Positions 5,119-12,794 of a stretch of DNA of 22,456 nt are shown piece after piece. Where the stretch lies: IMG/VR virus record IMGVR_UViG_3300032288_000805, positions 1 to 22,456 of that record. One strand, written 5' to 3'. The position numbers and the translations under genes were made by a program. The notes below the pieces were generated by a model. That model saw only the letters and a program-made list of their open reading frames with translations. It was not told the origin of the DNA and did no database searches. The stretch is from a virus. Positions within the stretch are counted from its first letter, which is position 1. The number at the start of each line of letters is the position of its first letter.

Positions 5119-6642
5119 TTAGTTAGCAGGCTTAAGAATGTCAGCTAATGAAGGGCGGTTATCTTTAGCTGGCTCGGCGCTAGCTTCAGTTGGCACCGCG
5201 TATTTTTTAAGCACAGGGCTTTCAAACAAAGATTTACTGCCTGGGCCAGCAAACCATGCGTCTTCAGCGCCCTCAAGTGTTTTATTCTTGTCGCGCCATT
5301 TAGTGTAGAAGGCGCGTTGTTCAATGTCGCGCTGAAGTTGAGCTTTAGCCACGTTAAGTACAAAACGGTTGGCGTCTTTGGTGTTACCCAACTGAGCGCC
5401 GGTGGCTGTGATGCGTTGGGCGTCAGATTCGGTTTGCGGGCCTTTTTGCTCCAACTGCCGTTGCAACACAGCCGCGTTGGCGCTGGCCAAGAATGTTTGC
5501 GCGTTTGTGGCGAAGTCTTCTGCTTTTTCAACACCAAGAGCGCCCAATACCCTAGCGCCTGCGGCTATGGTTTCTGTTCCAAATCCAGTATCAAACCCTT
5601 TGTCTAGGGTTGCAAGATTGCTTTCAATAGCGGGTAACGACTTTGCGGCGATTCGTGCACTGTCGTTTACCCCCTTAAATTGCTCAACCAAAAACTTGCC
5701 GTATTCCTTTTTCTCTTCTTTTTCTTGTGGTCCGTAAGACACTGATGTCTTAGGTGTTGAGATAGATTTAAATTCAGCAAACGTACCTTTGTAATTGCCG
5801 CCCGCAGGTGTTTTTGCATACTCGTAATTTCTTACGAGATCAGTTGGGGTAAGCGGTTTTTCTTTGGCAGTAAATACTGGCTGGCCATCAACAACAATAG
5901 CTGAGCCTGGCGCAACAATTTGCGGCTTAATAGCCTCTTTATACCGCTCGGTGAGAAACGTAATTTGCTCTTTAGCTTTTGCGCTGTAAGGAAACCGTGT
6001 CCGCAAATCGTTAATTTCTTCCAGTATTTGATTTGCTTTGGATGGTGTAGCAAGCGCGTTGCCCTGCGCGGGAGCTGCAGCAGGTGCAGCTTCAGCAGGC
6101 GCAAGCGCGTTAACTTGCTTTGCGTTTTGTTGATCAATCCAATTCCTAAAAGGTAAGTCAGTTTTGGCTTCCGTATATGCTTTGTAACTGTCATCGTCGT
6201 ACGCTAAAACAGGTTGAGCGCCAGCAGCCGGAGGCAAATTAGTAACTTGGATTGGTTGCGGTGCGGTGCGGTTTGCAAACGCTTTATCTTGTTGGTACGC
6301 AAAAACTGTTTGGTTTGCCTCAAACAAATTTTTGCCCGCATCGCGGACTTTTGGGTTTGGGTGCCGCAACATTTGCATAGCGGCTTCCATAGGATCATCA
6401 GTAGGCGCGCCGTTCTTTTTGGCTGCGTTCATAACTTGGGTTATGTAGTCTTGCGCTTCTTGCGCTTCTCGGATTGACATCCGAGCTTGACCCAACTGCG
6501 CTTGTGCCAATTCGTTTTGAGTACCCGCAGCTCTTCTTTGATCTTGAGCAGCCAAAATGTTTTGCACTTGGCCATACTGAGCCAACGGGTCAGCAATTTG
6601 AAGTTGCTGAACACCAAGTGAAATTCTAGGATCGATAGGCAT
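5119..6642 (-). CDS. Ejection (internal virion) protein, gp20 position (507 aa)
   Basis: This long helical protein has a Gln/Ala-rich N-terminus (LAQYGQVQNILAAQDQRRAAG), an Ala/Pro linker near residues 178-195, and a conserved-looking C-terminal segment with Q-K-G-P-Q-T-E-S-D-A-Q-R-I, L-G-N-T and F-Y-x-K-W-R-D-K-N followed by A-W-F. I have seen that C-terminal pattern in proteins next to gp7-type ejection genes in other podoviruses. It has no signal peptide and no Cys cluster. Size and position match P22 gp20 (about 471 aa), which leaves the virion with the DNA. AAGGA lies about seven bases before the ATG. The flanking gaps are only 9 and 13 bases. Confidence 0.72.
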   Translation of the reverse strand: MPIDPRISLGVQQLQIADPLAQYGQVQNILAAQDQRRAAGTQNELAQAQLGQARMSIREAQEAQDYITQVMNAAKKNGAPTDDPMEAAMQMLRHPNPKVRDAGKNLFEANQTVFAYQQDKAFANRTAPQPIQVTNLPPAAGAQPVLAYDDDSYKAYTEAKTDLPFRNWIDQQNAKQVNALAPAEAAPAAAPAQGNALATPSKANQILEEINDLRTRFPYSAKAKEQITFLTERYKEAIKPQIVAPGSAIVVDGQPVFTAKEKPLTPTDLVRNYEYAKTPAGGNYKGTFAEFKSISTPKTSVSYGPQEKEEKKEYGKFLVEQFKGVNDSARIAAKSLPAIESNLATLDKGFDTGFGTETIAAGARVLGALGVEKAEDFATNAQTFLASANAAVLQRQLEQKGPQTESDAQRITATGAQLGNTKDANRFVLNVAKAQLQRDIEQRAFYTKWRDKNKTLEGAEDAWFAGPGSKSLFESPVLKKYAVPTEASAEPAKDNRPSLADILKPAN

Positions 6643-6651
6643 TTTTAATCC

Positions 6652-7371
6652 TTATAACTTGCTACCAGAGCCAAACCCATAATCTGCGCCTGTTGAAAAG
6701 TCGGTTGTAGGTGTGTATCCACCGCCGCCTCCACCTCTATTTTGCAACGCGTTCACCATGTTTTGGCTGTTTTGGTAATTCAAATACGTACCCAAACCGC
6801 CCGTCAAAGCGTTTGCAGTACCGACGTACCCAGATGCTCTGGCCGCAGCCCCACTGCCCATGAGATTGCCAACATTTGACGCCATAGTTTGCCCCGCACC
6901 ACCAATTTGTTGCGCTGTTGTTTGGCCCATGCCTGTCAATGACTGCAATGGGTTCAAACGAGCGGTACGTTCTGCTTGATACCTGTTGAAAGCGTTGGTG
7001 TATTCTTGGCTACCCATCTCTTGGCCGTAGCGTTGCGCGGCTTTCAAAGCCCCGCCAGAGATCAGACCGCCACGGGCAGCGGCTTGACGGTCAAGAGCTT
7101 GTTGGCCTTCCTTTAGCCGAAAAGCATAACCAGGATCTTGTTGAAATTGTTGCATCGTAAACGGCGTGTACTTGGACGCTTTGACCAGTTCCGGCAACGC
7201 ATTGACGCCGACGTCATAGAAAGGCTTTTGCCTTTGAACGTCTTCTTGGTATTGTTTGTATTGCAAGTCTGAAGCGCGATCCATTGCGCCAGCTTGTACG
7301 TCACCGGCTTTTTTTGCTGAGTATGCACCTATAAGTGTGCTACCTACAACTGCTGTTCCTACCCATGTCAT
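6652..7371 (-). CDS. Ejection protein, gp7 / DNA transfer protein p32-like (239 aa)
   Basis: This is the most recognisable ejection gene. Residues 45-150 carry the typical blocks Q-K-P-F-Y-x-V-G, F-Q-Q-D-P-G-Y-A-F-R-L-K-E-G, A-A-A-R-G-G-L-I-S-G-G-A-L-K-A and N-x-Y-x-A-E-R-x-A-R-L-N-P-L-Q of phage DNA transfer proteins. A hydrophobic N-terminus (GTAVVGSTLIGAYSA) and a Gly-rich tail with a run of six Gly near 219 flank them. P22 gp7 is about 229 aa. The start at 7371 is set by AAGGAG six bases upstream; an upstream ATG at 7419 would add 16 unrelated residues read from the cupin gene. The gene starts one base after the cupin stop. The protein is expected inside the capsid and ejected with the DNA. 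Confidence 0.88.
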   Translation of the reverse strand: MTWVGTAVVGSTLIGAYSAKKAGDVQAGAMDRASDLQYKQYQEDVQRQKPFYDVGVNALPELVKASKYTPFTMQQFQQDPGYAFRLKEGQQALDRQAAARGGLISGGALKAAQRYGQEMGSQEYTNAFNRYQAERTARLNPLQSLTGMGQTTAQQIGGAGQTMASNVGNLMGSGAAARASGYVGTANALTGGLGTYLNYQNSQNMVNALQNRGGGGGGYTPTTDFSTGADYGFGSGSKL

Positions 7372-7372
7372 A

Positions 7373-7924
7373 TCAAACTCCTTGCGCCGGTATTTGCGGC
7401 AATGCTTCAACAGATGCAATCAGTCCCAAATCGTCATACGACGGGGCGATAACTTCATGTTCAATTTTATCTAGCTCAGTTTCAGACTCAAATTCAGTTA
7501 AATGAACGGTCGTCCATATTGTGTCTTCTAACGCGTGAACCACCCGTTTCAACCCAACTTCCGAAACAAAAGTACACGGCGCTTTCAAATGTTTTTCACC
7601 AAATTCAGTGTACACAATAACTTCACCTTGCGTAATAAAATTAAGGTGCTGATGCCGATGTATCTTTCCAATTACTATTGACCCTTTAGGAAGTTTTATC
7701 TCTCTGGCGTAAGTGCAACACCCATACTTTTCGTCTTTTGGCGAAAAATAGTGTTTTAACGTGCATTCTTCAGCGATAGATTTCACCTCACCGTTAGCAA
7801 TCATGGCGTCTAACCCTGCTTGAACGGTCAAAACATTTTGCCGAAACTTAACTTTATCAACTAAGTCTGAAGACAGTTCTGCGTTTAGCATTTTGAGGTT
7901 TGACTCAACAGCAATATCGTTCAT
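7373..7924 (-). CDS. Cupin-fold protein (183 aa)
   Basis: The central part (about 75-145) has the cupin layout. G-K-I-H89-R-H91-Q-H93 precedes a Gly at position 100 and the strand E-V-I-V-Y-T-E-F-G, and V-G-L-K-R-V-V-H130 then W-T-T-V-H141 follow as the second motif. Three His plus a later His could bind a metal. The usual motif-1 Glu is not obvious. Similar proteins with H-R-H and the block F-V-S-x2-G-x-K-R-V are common between fibre and ejection genes in uncultured phages, but I know of no demonstrated function. The helical N-terminus (1-50) is separate. The gene lies one base from the fibre stop and one base from the gp7-like start, so it is part of the virion operon. Ribosome site weak (GGAA). 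Confidence 0.75.
   Translation of the reverse strand: MNDIAVESNLKMLNAELSSDLVDKVKFRQNVLTVQAGLDAMIANGEVKSIAEECTLKHYFSPKDEKYGCCTYAREIKLPKGSIVIGKIHRHQHLNFITQGEVIVYTEFGEKHLKAPCTFVSEVGLKRVVHALEDTIWTTVHLTEFESETELDKIEHEVIAPSYDDLGLIASVEALPQIPAQGV
7378..7383 (-). promoter_or_regulatory. Shine-Dalgarno site fixing the gp7-like start
   Basis: On the - strand this reads AAGGAG, six bases before the ATG at 7371. It lies in the last codons of the cupin gene and argues for the 239-aa form over a 16-residue longer one. Confidence 0.75.
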
Positions 7925-7925
7925 T

Positions 7926-9554
7926 TTATTCCAAAAGAAGAATGTTGTTAGGTATGTATTGTGTCATCAACCAGTTCGTGCCGTCGGACACCAGCGTGGC
8001 CGCGTCGCCTGAGCTTGCCAACAGGATGGACGTACCCGCCGCGCCGCCGGTCAAAGGTACCACGTTCGACGACGCTGACACAACAGCTTGGACTTGGTAG
8101 TTTTGAAACCGCAAAATCCGACCTGCCCAGCTTGAAGCTGTTGGCAGAGTCACCGTACAGGTCGAGCCAGACTTGTTGTTGATCAGCCAGTTTTCGCTGG
8201 CCGCAACAGTAAAGTTGGCGGTTTTTGTGACCGGCGCGCCGCCAGAGGCATTGATCACTGACGCAGGGGTAACGTTTGTCCAATAGCCTAATGAGGTGCT
8301 GTACTGGATCAAGTCAGTATTGGCTAATGTTCCAAACTGCACGTTGGAATCAGTGCCGCCAAGCACAGAGCCAGGCCGTAGCAACACTTGAAAAGACCCA
8401 GAGCCACCAGACCCTGCGTTAATTATGATTCCAACTTGAATTTTAATTCCAGGCGCTACAGGCTCAACATTGGTGGGGTTGCCTGTTACGGGGCTGTACC
8501 AAATAACATCGTCGTCAGCCCAAGTCTCACCAAAAGCAGCGCCGTTGGTTGTGATTCCACGCACTACACCGAAGTTTGTGACGCGACCAAAACTATTGAG
8601 CGCAATTGGCTCAGTTGCAACACCAACAATAGCGTTAATATCTGTAATGCCTGCAACGGTAGGGGCAAACGTGACGACGCTGCTAGCCCCTACTGTGCCT
8701 GTGTGGTAAACAATTTGAAGCGGAGAATCTGTGATAGCCGCAGAGGCTTTGCCATAGATAAACAATTCTTCGCCAACTTGCTGAGTAATGTTGCCGTTAC
8801 CCATGCCCAAATTCCATGCCCCAGTAGAACCGTCATACCACATCTTGCCTGCGGCAAGAGTGACGGCAGCGCCATTGCTAAACTGTTGAGACAAGATGCC
8901 GCTGGCGTTTCCAGTGTCGTCAATAAGAGTGACAGAATTTTGAATTAGCTTGCCGGTAACGCCATCAAACCGCGCAATAGCGTTATCAGTTGAGGACGCT
9001 GGCCCTGCGACATCTCCATTGGCATTTGTCGTCCATGTAGGCACTCCTGCGCCGTTGCTGGTCAACACTTGACCTGCGGTGCCTGCCGCAGTGAAGGCAT
9101 ACGCTGTGCCTGTGCCATAGGCCACTGCGCCAGCCGTAGGAGCCGCAGAACCGTTTGTACCGCCGTTGGCAATACCCAAGGTGCCTGCAAGCGTTATCGC
9201 ACCTGTAGAAGCCGTTGCTGGCGTCAGGCCGGTCGTGCCACCTGAGAATGACAGCACACCAGTGTTGGCCAACGTAATGGTGCCGATGCCGTTGGTCACT
9301 AAAATGCCAGCGCCAACACCTAACGTGTTTAGGGTATACCCTGTACCGTTACCAATCAGCAGTTGACCATTGGTAGGGATAGTACTTAGACCCGTGCCGC
9401 CGCTGGCAACTGGAATAATGCCTACACCACTGCCAACAATGTTGTATAGACTGTAAAACCACCGATACCACTCGCGTGACACCGCCCCCGTGCGCTCGTC
9501 AATAAGCGGCACCCGTGGAGGCGTGATTTGGGTGGCGTTTGGACTGGTTGCCAT
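7926..9554 (-). CDS. Tail fibre / needle-position structural protein (542 aa)
   Basis: The N-terminus (about 1-45) contains R-V-P-L-I-D-E-R-T-G and S-R-E-W-Y-R-W-F, a motif common at the virion-attaching end of fibre proteins in uncultured phages. Then come many Gly/Thr/Ala-rich repeats with G-G-T-G steps, typical of trimeric beta-structured fibres. The C-terminal 110 residues form a second beta domain (WLINNKSGSTCTVTLP, then VVSASSNVVPL) seen at the ends of fibre proteins. The gene directly follows the gp10-like hub gene, where P22 has its tail needle gp26. It could therefore replace the needle or be a fibre; the repeat-rich body favours a fibre. The start at 9554 lies two bases after the hub stop with no clear ribosome site, so it is probably coupled. 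Confidence 0.78.
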   Translation of the reverse strand: MATSPNATQITPPRVPLIDERTGAVSREWYRWFYSLYNIVGSGVGIIPVASGGTGLSTIPTNGQLLIGNGTGYTLNTLGVGAGILVTNGIGTITLANTGVLSFSGGTTGLTPATASTGAITLAGTLGIANGGTNGSAAPTAGAVAYGTGTAYAFTAAGTAGQVLTSNGAGVPTWTTNANGDVAGPASSTDNAIARFDGVTGKLIQNSVTLIDDTGNASGILSQQFSNGAAVTLAAGKMWYDGSTGAWNLGMGNGNITQQVGEELFIYGKASAAITDSPLQIVYHTGTVGASSVVTFAPTVAGITDINAIVGVATEPIALNSFGRVTNFGVVRGITTNGAAFGETWADDDVIWYSPVTGNPTNVEPVAPGIKIQVGIIINAGSGGSGSFQVLLRPGSVLGGTDSNVQFGTLANTDLIQYSTSLGYWTNVTPASVINASGGAPVTKTANFTVAASENWLINNKSGSTCTVTLPTASSWAGRILRFQNYQVQAVVSASSNVVPLTGGAAGTSILLASSGDAATLVSDGTNWLMTQYIPNNILLLE

Positions 9555-9556
9555 AG

Positions 9557-10999
9557 TCAGGCATTAGTCGGGCTTATGATCAATTCAGCCCCCATGATGG
9601 CTATCTTGTTGGGATCAGTGCCTGAAAGCTCGTACACGCGGTCGCGCAACTTGAGAGTCATGCCCAACCGACGCCAAAAGGTTCGTTGGCCATACGCGCC
9701 GATCTTGCCAATTGGTGACCAATGTTCATTTGACCAAGTGTGACCGCCGTCATCCGACCAGCGCAACATGACTTGGGGGTCAGAGCCTTGGCCGGTATTT
9801 AAGCCAACGCCTGCTTCGCAGTCCAATTGCAAGCTGTGGTGCGCTGTACGCTTGAGGTTGTTTGTGCCGGTAGGCAACGCCCTCCATGAGCGCAGCCATT
9901 TCTGAATGCCGCCATTGTCAGCATACACGTCCAAGTCAAACGTATAGATGTTGCCGTTTTCAAAGTCGCCAACAATGATGTTGCCGCCAAAATTGCATTG
10001 GCAATTGCTGCGGTGCCGCATAAACTCGCCGTTGTCCCAACCAGCCCGTTCATGCCAAGCTTGGGTAGACACGTCGTAAACCCATGTGGCATTGCCGCTT
10101 GGGAACGTCAGCACATAGAAAGCATGGCCTTCTTGTTGGTAGGTGTAGGCGATAGCGTCTGAGATGTTGCCGTATTGGGCAATGGCGTATTCGATGGCGT
10201 GGGTGGAGATACGAACGCCGGTATAGCCGTTTGCCCTGTAGACAATACCTTGGCCACGAGCATCTGTACCCAACCAAAATAAACCGTTGTCTAATTTAGC
10301 AATGGACGCCGCAGCCACGCAGCCGATTTCGTTAAACGCGCCTTGGATGCGGGTCAGGGGAAAGTCGGCAGCGCCGGAGTCGTACCAGACTTCAACCGAA
10401 TCGGTGCCAAACACCCATAGCTCGCGGTGGTCGGCAATGATGCCCACTACGCCGTCGGGTGAACCTTCAGCACTTGCAAAGTCCAACGGGTCAACAGATG
10501 ACCCATCCAACAGTTGCGACACCCAAATGAATTGGCTGTTGGGTTGATTGAATACAAAGTAACCGTCAAGGTACGCAACCGTCACTGCGCCAGCAAAGTC
10601 TGGGTCGGTGATCCGTGCAAATACGCCCGTGGTTTCGTTGTAAATGTAACCGTCGGGGTTGCAAGCAAAGAAAATTTGCGTTCCGTTGTCAGCAATTGAC
10701 ACAGGGCCCGTGCCAGACACGGTGCCCAACAGTTGCGGTGTGGCAGTCAGGCTGGTTAGTTTGTAGACTTGCTGGCCGGACACGACGTAGAAGTCGCTGC
10801 CGTTAGTCTGGTGCGCCCACAATGCGCGGATTGGGCCTGTGCCCACGGTTTGCAAAAAGTTGAGGCCAGGGGCACGGTTGAGAAAACCAGGCTCTTTGCC
10901 GCCCTCTGGAATTACCTCTGGAAACAAATTGACCATGCGGTTGTCGGCAGCGTTGATACTGCGAGCAACATAGGCCGACCCAAGAATCGGCGTCTTCAT
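9557..10999 (-). CDS. Tail hub / packaged DNA stabilization protein, P22 gp10-like (480 aa)
   Basis: The opening K-T-P-I-L-G-S-A-Y-x4-S-I-N-A-A-D-N-R-M-V-N-L-F-P-E is typical of the P22 gp10 (Phage_stabilise) family. A beta-propeller-like body follows (D-F-Y-V-V-S-G-Q-Q-V-Y-K-L, L-W-V-F-G-T-D-S-V-E-V-W). P22 gp10 is about 472 aa. It forms the hub that closes the portal vertex and seats the needle and tailspikes. The start ATG overlaps the gp4-like stop by one base (TAATG at about 10999), and the fibre gene follows after two bases. Nothing is missing. Assignment is by both sequence and order. Confidence 0.9.
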   Translation of the reverse strand: MKTPILGSAYVARSINAADNRMVNLFPEVIPEGGKEPGFLNRAPGLNFLQTVGTGPIRALWAHQTNGSDFYVVSGQQVYKLTSLTATPQLLGTVSGTGPVSIADNGTQIFFACNPDGYIYNETTGVFARITDPDFAGAVTVAYLDGYFVFNQPNSQFIWVSQLLDGSSVDPLDFASAEGSPDGVVGIIADHRELWVFGTDSVEVWYDSGAADFPLTRIQGAFNEIGCVAAASIAKLDNGLFWLGTDARGQGIVYRANGYTGVRISTHAIEYAIAQYGNISDAIAYTYQQEGHAFYVLTFPSGNATWVYDVSTQAWHERAGWDNGEFMRHRSNCQCNFGGNIIVGDFENGNIYTFDLDVYADNGGIQKWLRSWRALPTGTNNLKRTAHHSLQLDCEAGVGLNTGQGSDPQVMLRWSDDGGHTWSNEHWSPIGKIGAYGQRTFWRRLGMTLKLRDRVYELSGTDPNKIAIMGAELIISPTNA

Positions 11000-11715
11000 T
11001 AGTAATTACCCGCGTAGATGTTGAAACGCTGACGTGAAGACACGATAGCGTAAGGCATGGACATAATGTCGTCAGGATTGTTGATGCGCTTCAGATTGCG
11101 CTTGGATGTCATTGCAATGCGTTGCACTTGAGGGCTTGGCTCAACGCCAAACTCAGGGGCAAATTCCATCGCCAAGTTGTAGACAAACGCTCGCAAGTAG
11201 CCTGGTGGAAACAGAATATTTGTTGCCAAATTAGCAGGCTGGGTCAGTTCTTGAACTGATATGAAGTGCCATTCCAAGTCCCGTGTGGGGCGCGGGTAAA
11301 TGTACATTTCAACATCAGGGTAGGTCATGTTGACAAAAATAACCTGTGGATACGTAGACGTTACGGTTTTAACCGCAATGCCGTTGTACTGTTGTTGATT
11401 GATAAATTTGATACCGTAAGACACGTTGGTGCCAGGGTCGCGGTAGTAGGTAGCGTCATCCAACAGCACAGGACGCAGACCAACAAAATTACCTGACGGG
11501 CCTAGTGTGCGTTTAATTTCACCGGCAGGCCAAGTAAATATCTGATCTTGAGTGCTAAAAACCGATAGGCGTTCAGTGTTCCATGAATCAATCATCTGAT
11601 TCAGCGCCATCAAAGCGTCTTGGGACACGGACGCAGAAGGTGTTTCACCTTCAGCCAACACGCCAAGCAATCGTAATGCTCTATTGATTTGATCGCCAGC
11701 GGTATAGATGGCCAT
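10999..11715 (-). CDS. Head-tail accessory factor, P22 gp4-like (238 aa)
   Basis: The N-terminus has D-Q-I-N-R-A-L-R-L-L-G and D-A-L-M-A-L-N-Q-M-I-D-S-W, the helical start typical of P22 tail accessory factor gp4 relatives. Beta-rich segments follow (A-T-Y-Y-R-D-P-G, V-E-M-Y-I-Y-P-R-P), then a helical C-terminus with L-A-x-E-F-A-P-E-F-G and the basic stretch S-K-R-N-L-K-R-I-N-N. P22 gp4 is 166 aa, and longer versions are common in other phages. It binds below the portal ring and receives the hub protein encoded next. AAGGAG lies seven bases before the ATG. No muramidase motif was recognised. Confidence 0.85.
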   Translation of the reverse strand: MAIYTAGDQINRALRLLGVLAEGETPSASVSQDALMALNQMIDSWNTERLSVFSTQDQIFTWPAGEIKRTLGPSGNFVGLRPVLLDDATYYRDPGTNVSYGIKFINQQQYNGIAVKTVTSTYPQVIFVNMTYPDVEMYIYPRPTRDLEWHFISVQELTQPANLATNILFPPGYLRAFVYNLAMEFAPEFGVEPSPQVQRIAMTSKRNLKRINNPDDIMSMPYAIVSSRQRFNIYAGNY

Positions 11716-11717
11716 GT

Positions 11718-11912
11718 TTATGCTCCTTGTTCAACCACCTCTGGTGATCGGCTACGACGACGTTTGACTTCCAGTTCGTTGACGACAGGAGCCGCCTCAA
11801 CAGGCGTGTCTAAAGTATATCGTACCCAGCCATTTTTTTCATCAAACTCAGCTTCCATTTCCATGTAAGCTATTTTTCGGCCATGAATTTCATGCTGAAG
11901 ATAAATTTGCAT
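11718..11912 (-). CDS. Small protein of the capsid-tail junction region (64 aa)
   Basis: The start Q-I-Y-L-Q-H-E-I-H-G-R-K-I-A-Y, then E-A-E-F-D-x2-N-G-W-V-R-Y, matches a pattern I know from short proteins next to head genes in many phages (x-H-P-x-H-G-x-K-x-A ... E-A-x3-D-x2-G-W). The C-terminus has K-R-R-R-S-R-S, a basic run. The conserved-looking N-terminus supports the ATG at 11912 although no ribosome site precedes it. Instead the bases upstream are the tail of a stem-loop, so this gene may be translated weakly. Function unknown. Confidence 0.72.
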   Translation of the reverse strand: MQIYLQHEIHGRKIAYMEMEAEFDEKNGWVRYTLDTPVEAAPVVNELEVKRRRSRSPEVVEQGA

Positions 11913-11938
11913 ATAAAGAAGGGGGTGATTAGCCCCCT
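11913..11938 (-). terminator. Terminator-like stem-loop after the 106-aa gene
   Basis: On the - strand: A-GGGGG (11938 side), loop CTAATCA, CCCCC-T, followed by TTCTTTAT. It has a five- to six-pair GC stem and a U-rich but imperfect tail that runs into the next start codon. It lies just after the stop of the 106-aa gene and probably attenuates rather than fully stops transcription, since the tail genes continue downstream. Confidence 0.6.
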
Positions 11939-11945
11939 AGTTGGT

Positions 11946-12266
11946 TTAAGACAACAAACCAAGAGTTTGAAGTTTAGTTTCTAATTGCGTTACGCGGGCT
12001 TGCAAATTTGCAATCACCGCCAACACTGAGTTACCCTCATCTTTGGTAACAAAACCAAACGGGGTTGTTTGAGTCAAGTCTTGGATTGCAAAGTCTGGCG
12101 TACCAGGTGCAGTAGACGTGATTGTAGTTAAAGCAGCGGTGTTAGCCGCAGGCTTAGTTGTCGGGTTAGTACCGTAGAAACCAGCAGTTCCTCCAGCTTT
12201 ACCCATAATTGCGCCATCAAGTTGTGCATCTTCAAATGCAACACCTACAGCTTTTGTATTTGGCAT
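11946..12266 (-). CDS. Putative head-surface or fibre-like small virion protein (106 aa)
   Basis: The first two thirds are Gly/Thr/Ala-rich and lack charged clusters (GKAGGTAGFYGTNPTTKPAA). The last 25 residues form a neat heptad helix (VLAVIANLQARVTQLETKLQTLGLL) likely to trimerise. The motif G-F-Y-G-T-x-P followed by a C-terminal leucine helix is one I associate with small head-fibre or decoration-like proteins placed after coat genes. A structural role on the capsid surface is inferred, not shown. AAAGGA lies eight bases before the ATG. Terminator-like stem-loops flank the gene on both sides. Confidence 0.65.
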   Translation of the reverse strand: MPNTKAVGVAFEDAQLDGAIMGKAGGTAGFYGTNPTTKPAANTAALTTITSTAPGTPDFAIQDLTQTTPFGFVTKDEGNSVLAVIANLQARVTQLETKLQTLGLLS

Positions 12267-12278
12267 GATTTTTCCTTT

Positions 12279-12304
12279 AAAAATAGGGGCCGAAGCCCCT
12301 ATTT
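12279..12304 (-). terminator. Strong intrinsic terminator with UUCG tetraloop
   Basis: On the - strand the sequence is AAATAGGGGC, TTCG, GCCCCTATTT: ten perfect pairs closed by the very stable C(UUCG)G loop, with TTTTT immediately on the 3' side (12283-12279). This is a textbook rho-independent terminator, placed seven bases after the stop of the 142-aa gene and just before the ribosome site of the 106-aa gene. The + strand side is also A/T-flanked, so it could act in both directions. Because late genes follow, it is likely partial or antiterminated. Confidence 0.85.
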
Positions 12305-12310
12305 AGGTTT

Positions 12311-12739
12311 TTAAGACACGCGGTAAATTGAATACGCTGCGTCACCTGTTTTGCGGAAACGGAACGTGCCAGATGTGTTGTTGGTTTTAGTAACCGCATC
12401 TTGGATCGTGTCGTTACCAACAAGGGTGTTGCCCGTGCCAGCAGTAAAGGTCACGTCATTTGCTGCGTTGTCACCAATGTTGATGAATGAGCAATCAAAT
12501 GTCGAGCCAACTTTAAGGCTAGAGAATGCAGCGTCAAGCAATGCACCTGTTGGAAACACATAGGTGCCTGCGTCTGTGCCGCCGGAGTCCATAGTGCACA
12601 CACCAGCAGCCAAATTGTCTGCGGTGATAGTGACAGACGCGCCAGTCAATGCGACGGGTGCGTTGGTGTTATAAAAACTGATTTCGCCAAGATTGCCGTC
12701 ACCAACTTGGTAACCGCTTGCGCCATTAGGTAATGCCAT
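12311..12739 (-). CDS. Beta-rich putative capsid decoration protein (142 aa)
   Basis: The small Gly/Thr/Ala/Asp-rich protein starts ALPNGASGYQVGDGNLGEI and is built of predicted beta strands without membrane segments. It directly follows the coat gene and is boxed by two stem-loops, as expected for a high-copy capsid protein; a decoration role is inferred from this. Residues about 38-142 resemble the last 98 residues of the 370-aa fibre (15276-16388): shared T-A-x2-L-x2-G, P-T-G-x3-D-x2-F, I-N and a closing F-R-x-R-x-T ... Y-x2-Y-R. AAGGAA lies eight bases before the ATG. Confidence 0.72.
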   Translation of the reverse strand: MALPNGASGYQVGDGNLGEISFYNTNAPVALTGASVTITADNLAAGVCTMDSGGTDAGTYVFPTGALLDAAFSSLKVGSTFDCSFINIGDNAANDVTFTAGTGNTLVGNDTIQDAVTKTNNTSGTFRFRKTGDAAYSIYRVS

Positions 12740-12771
12740 GATAAATTTCCTTAAAAAAAGTTACGAAGACA

Positions 12772-12787
12772 GGGGGTCAAAGCCCCC
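12772..12787 (-). other. Stem-loop just after the coat gene
   Basis: On the - strand GGGGG, loop CTTTGA, CCCCC begins eight bases past the coat stop codon. A run of seven T (12759-12753) follows only after 12 more bases, so it is not a standard terminator. It may protect the 3' end of coat mRNA or weakly attenuate. Confidence 0.5.
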
Positions 12788-12794
12788 CATCAAT

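Noticed and set aside
5832-6194. 120-codon frame on the - strand in another phase
   Set aside because: It is inside the gp20-position gene and has an implausible Leu/Lys/Arg composition. The same applies to 5145-5537.
7372-7419. Longer N-terminus for the gp7-like protein
   Set aside because: AAGGAG lies exactly before the ATG at 7371, and the extra 16 residues come from the cupin gene in another frame.
8388-8948. 186-codon open frame on the + strand
   Set aside because: Antisense to the repeat-rich fibre gene, whose composition keeps the opposite frame open; no coding signals.
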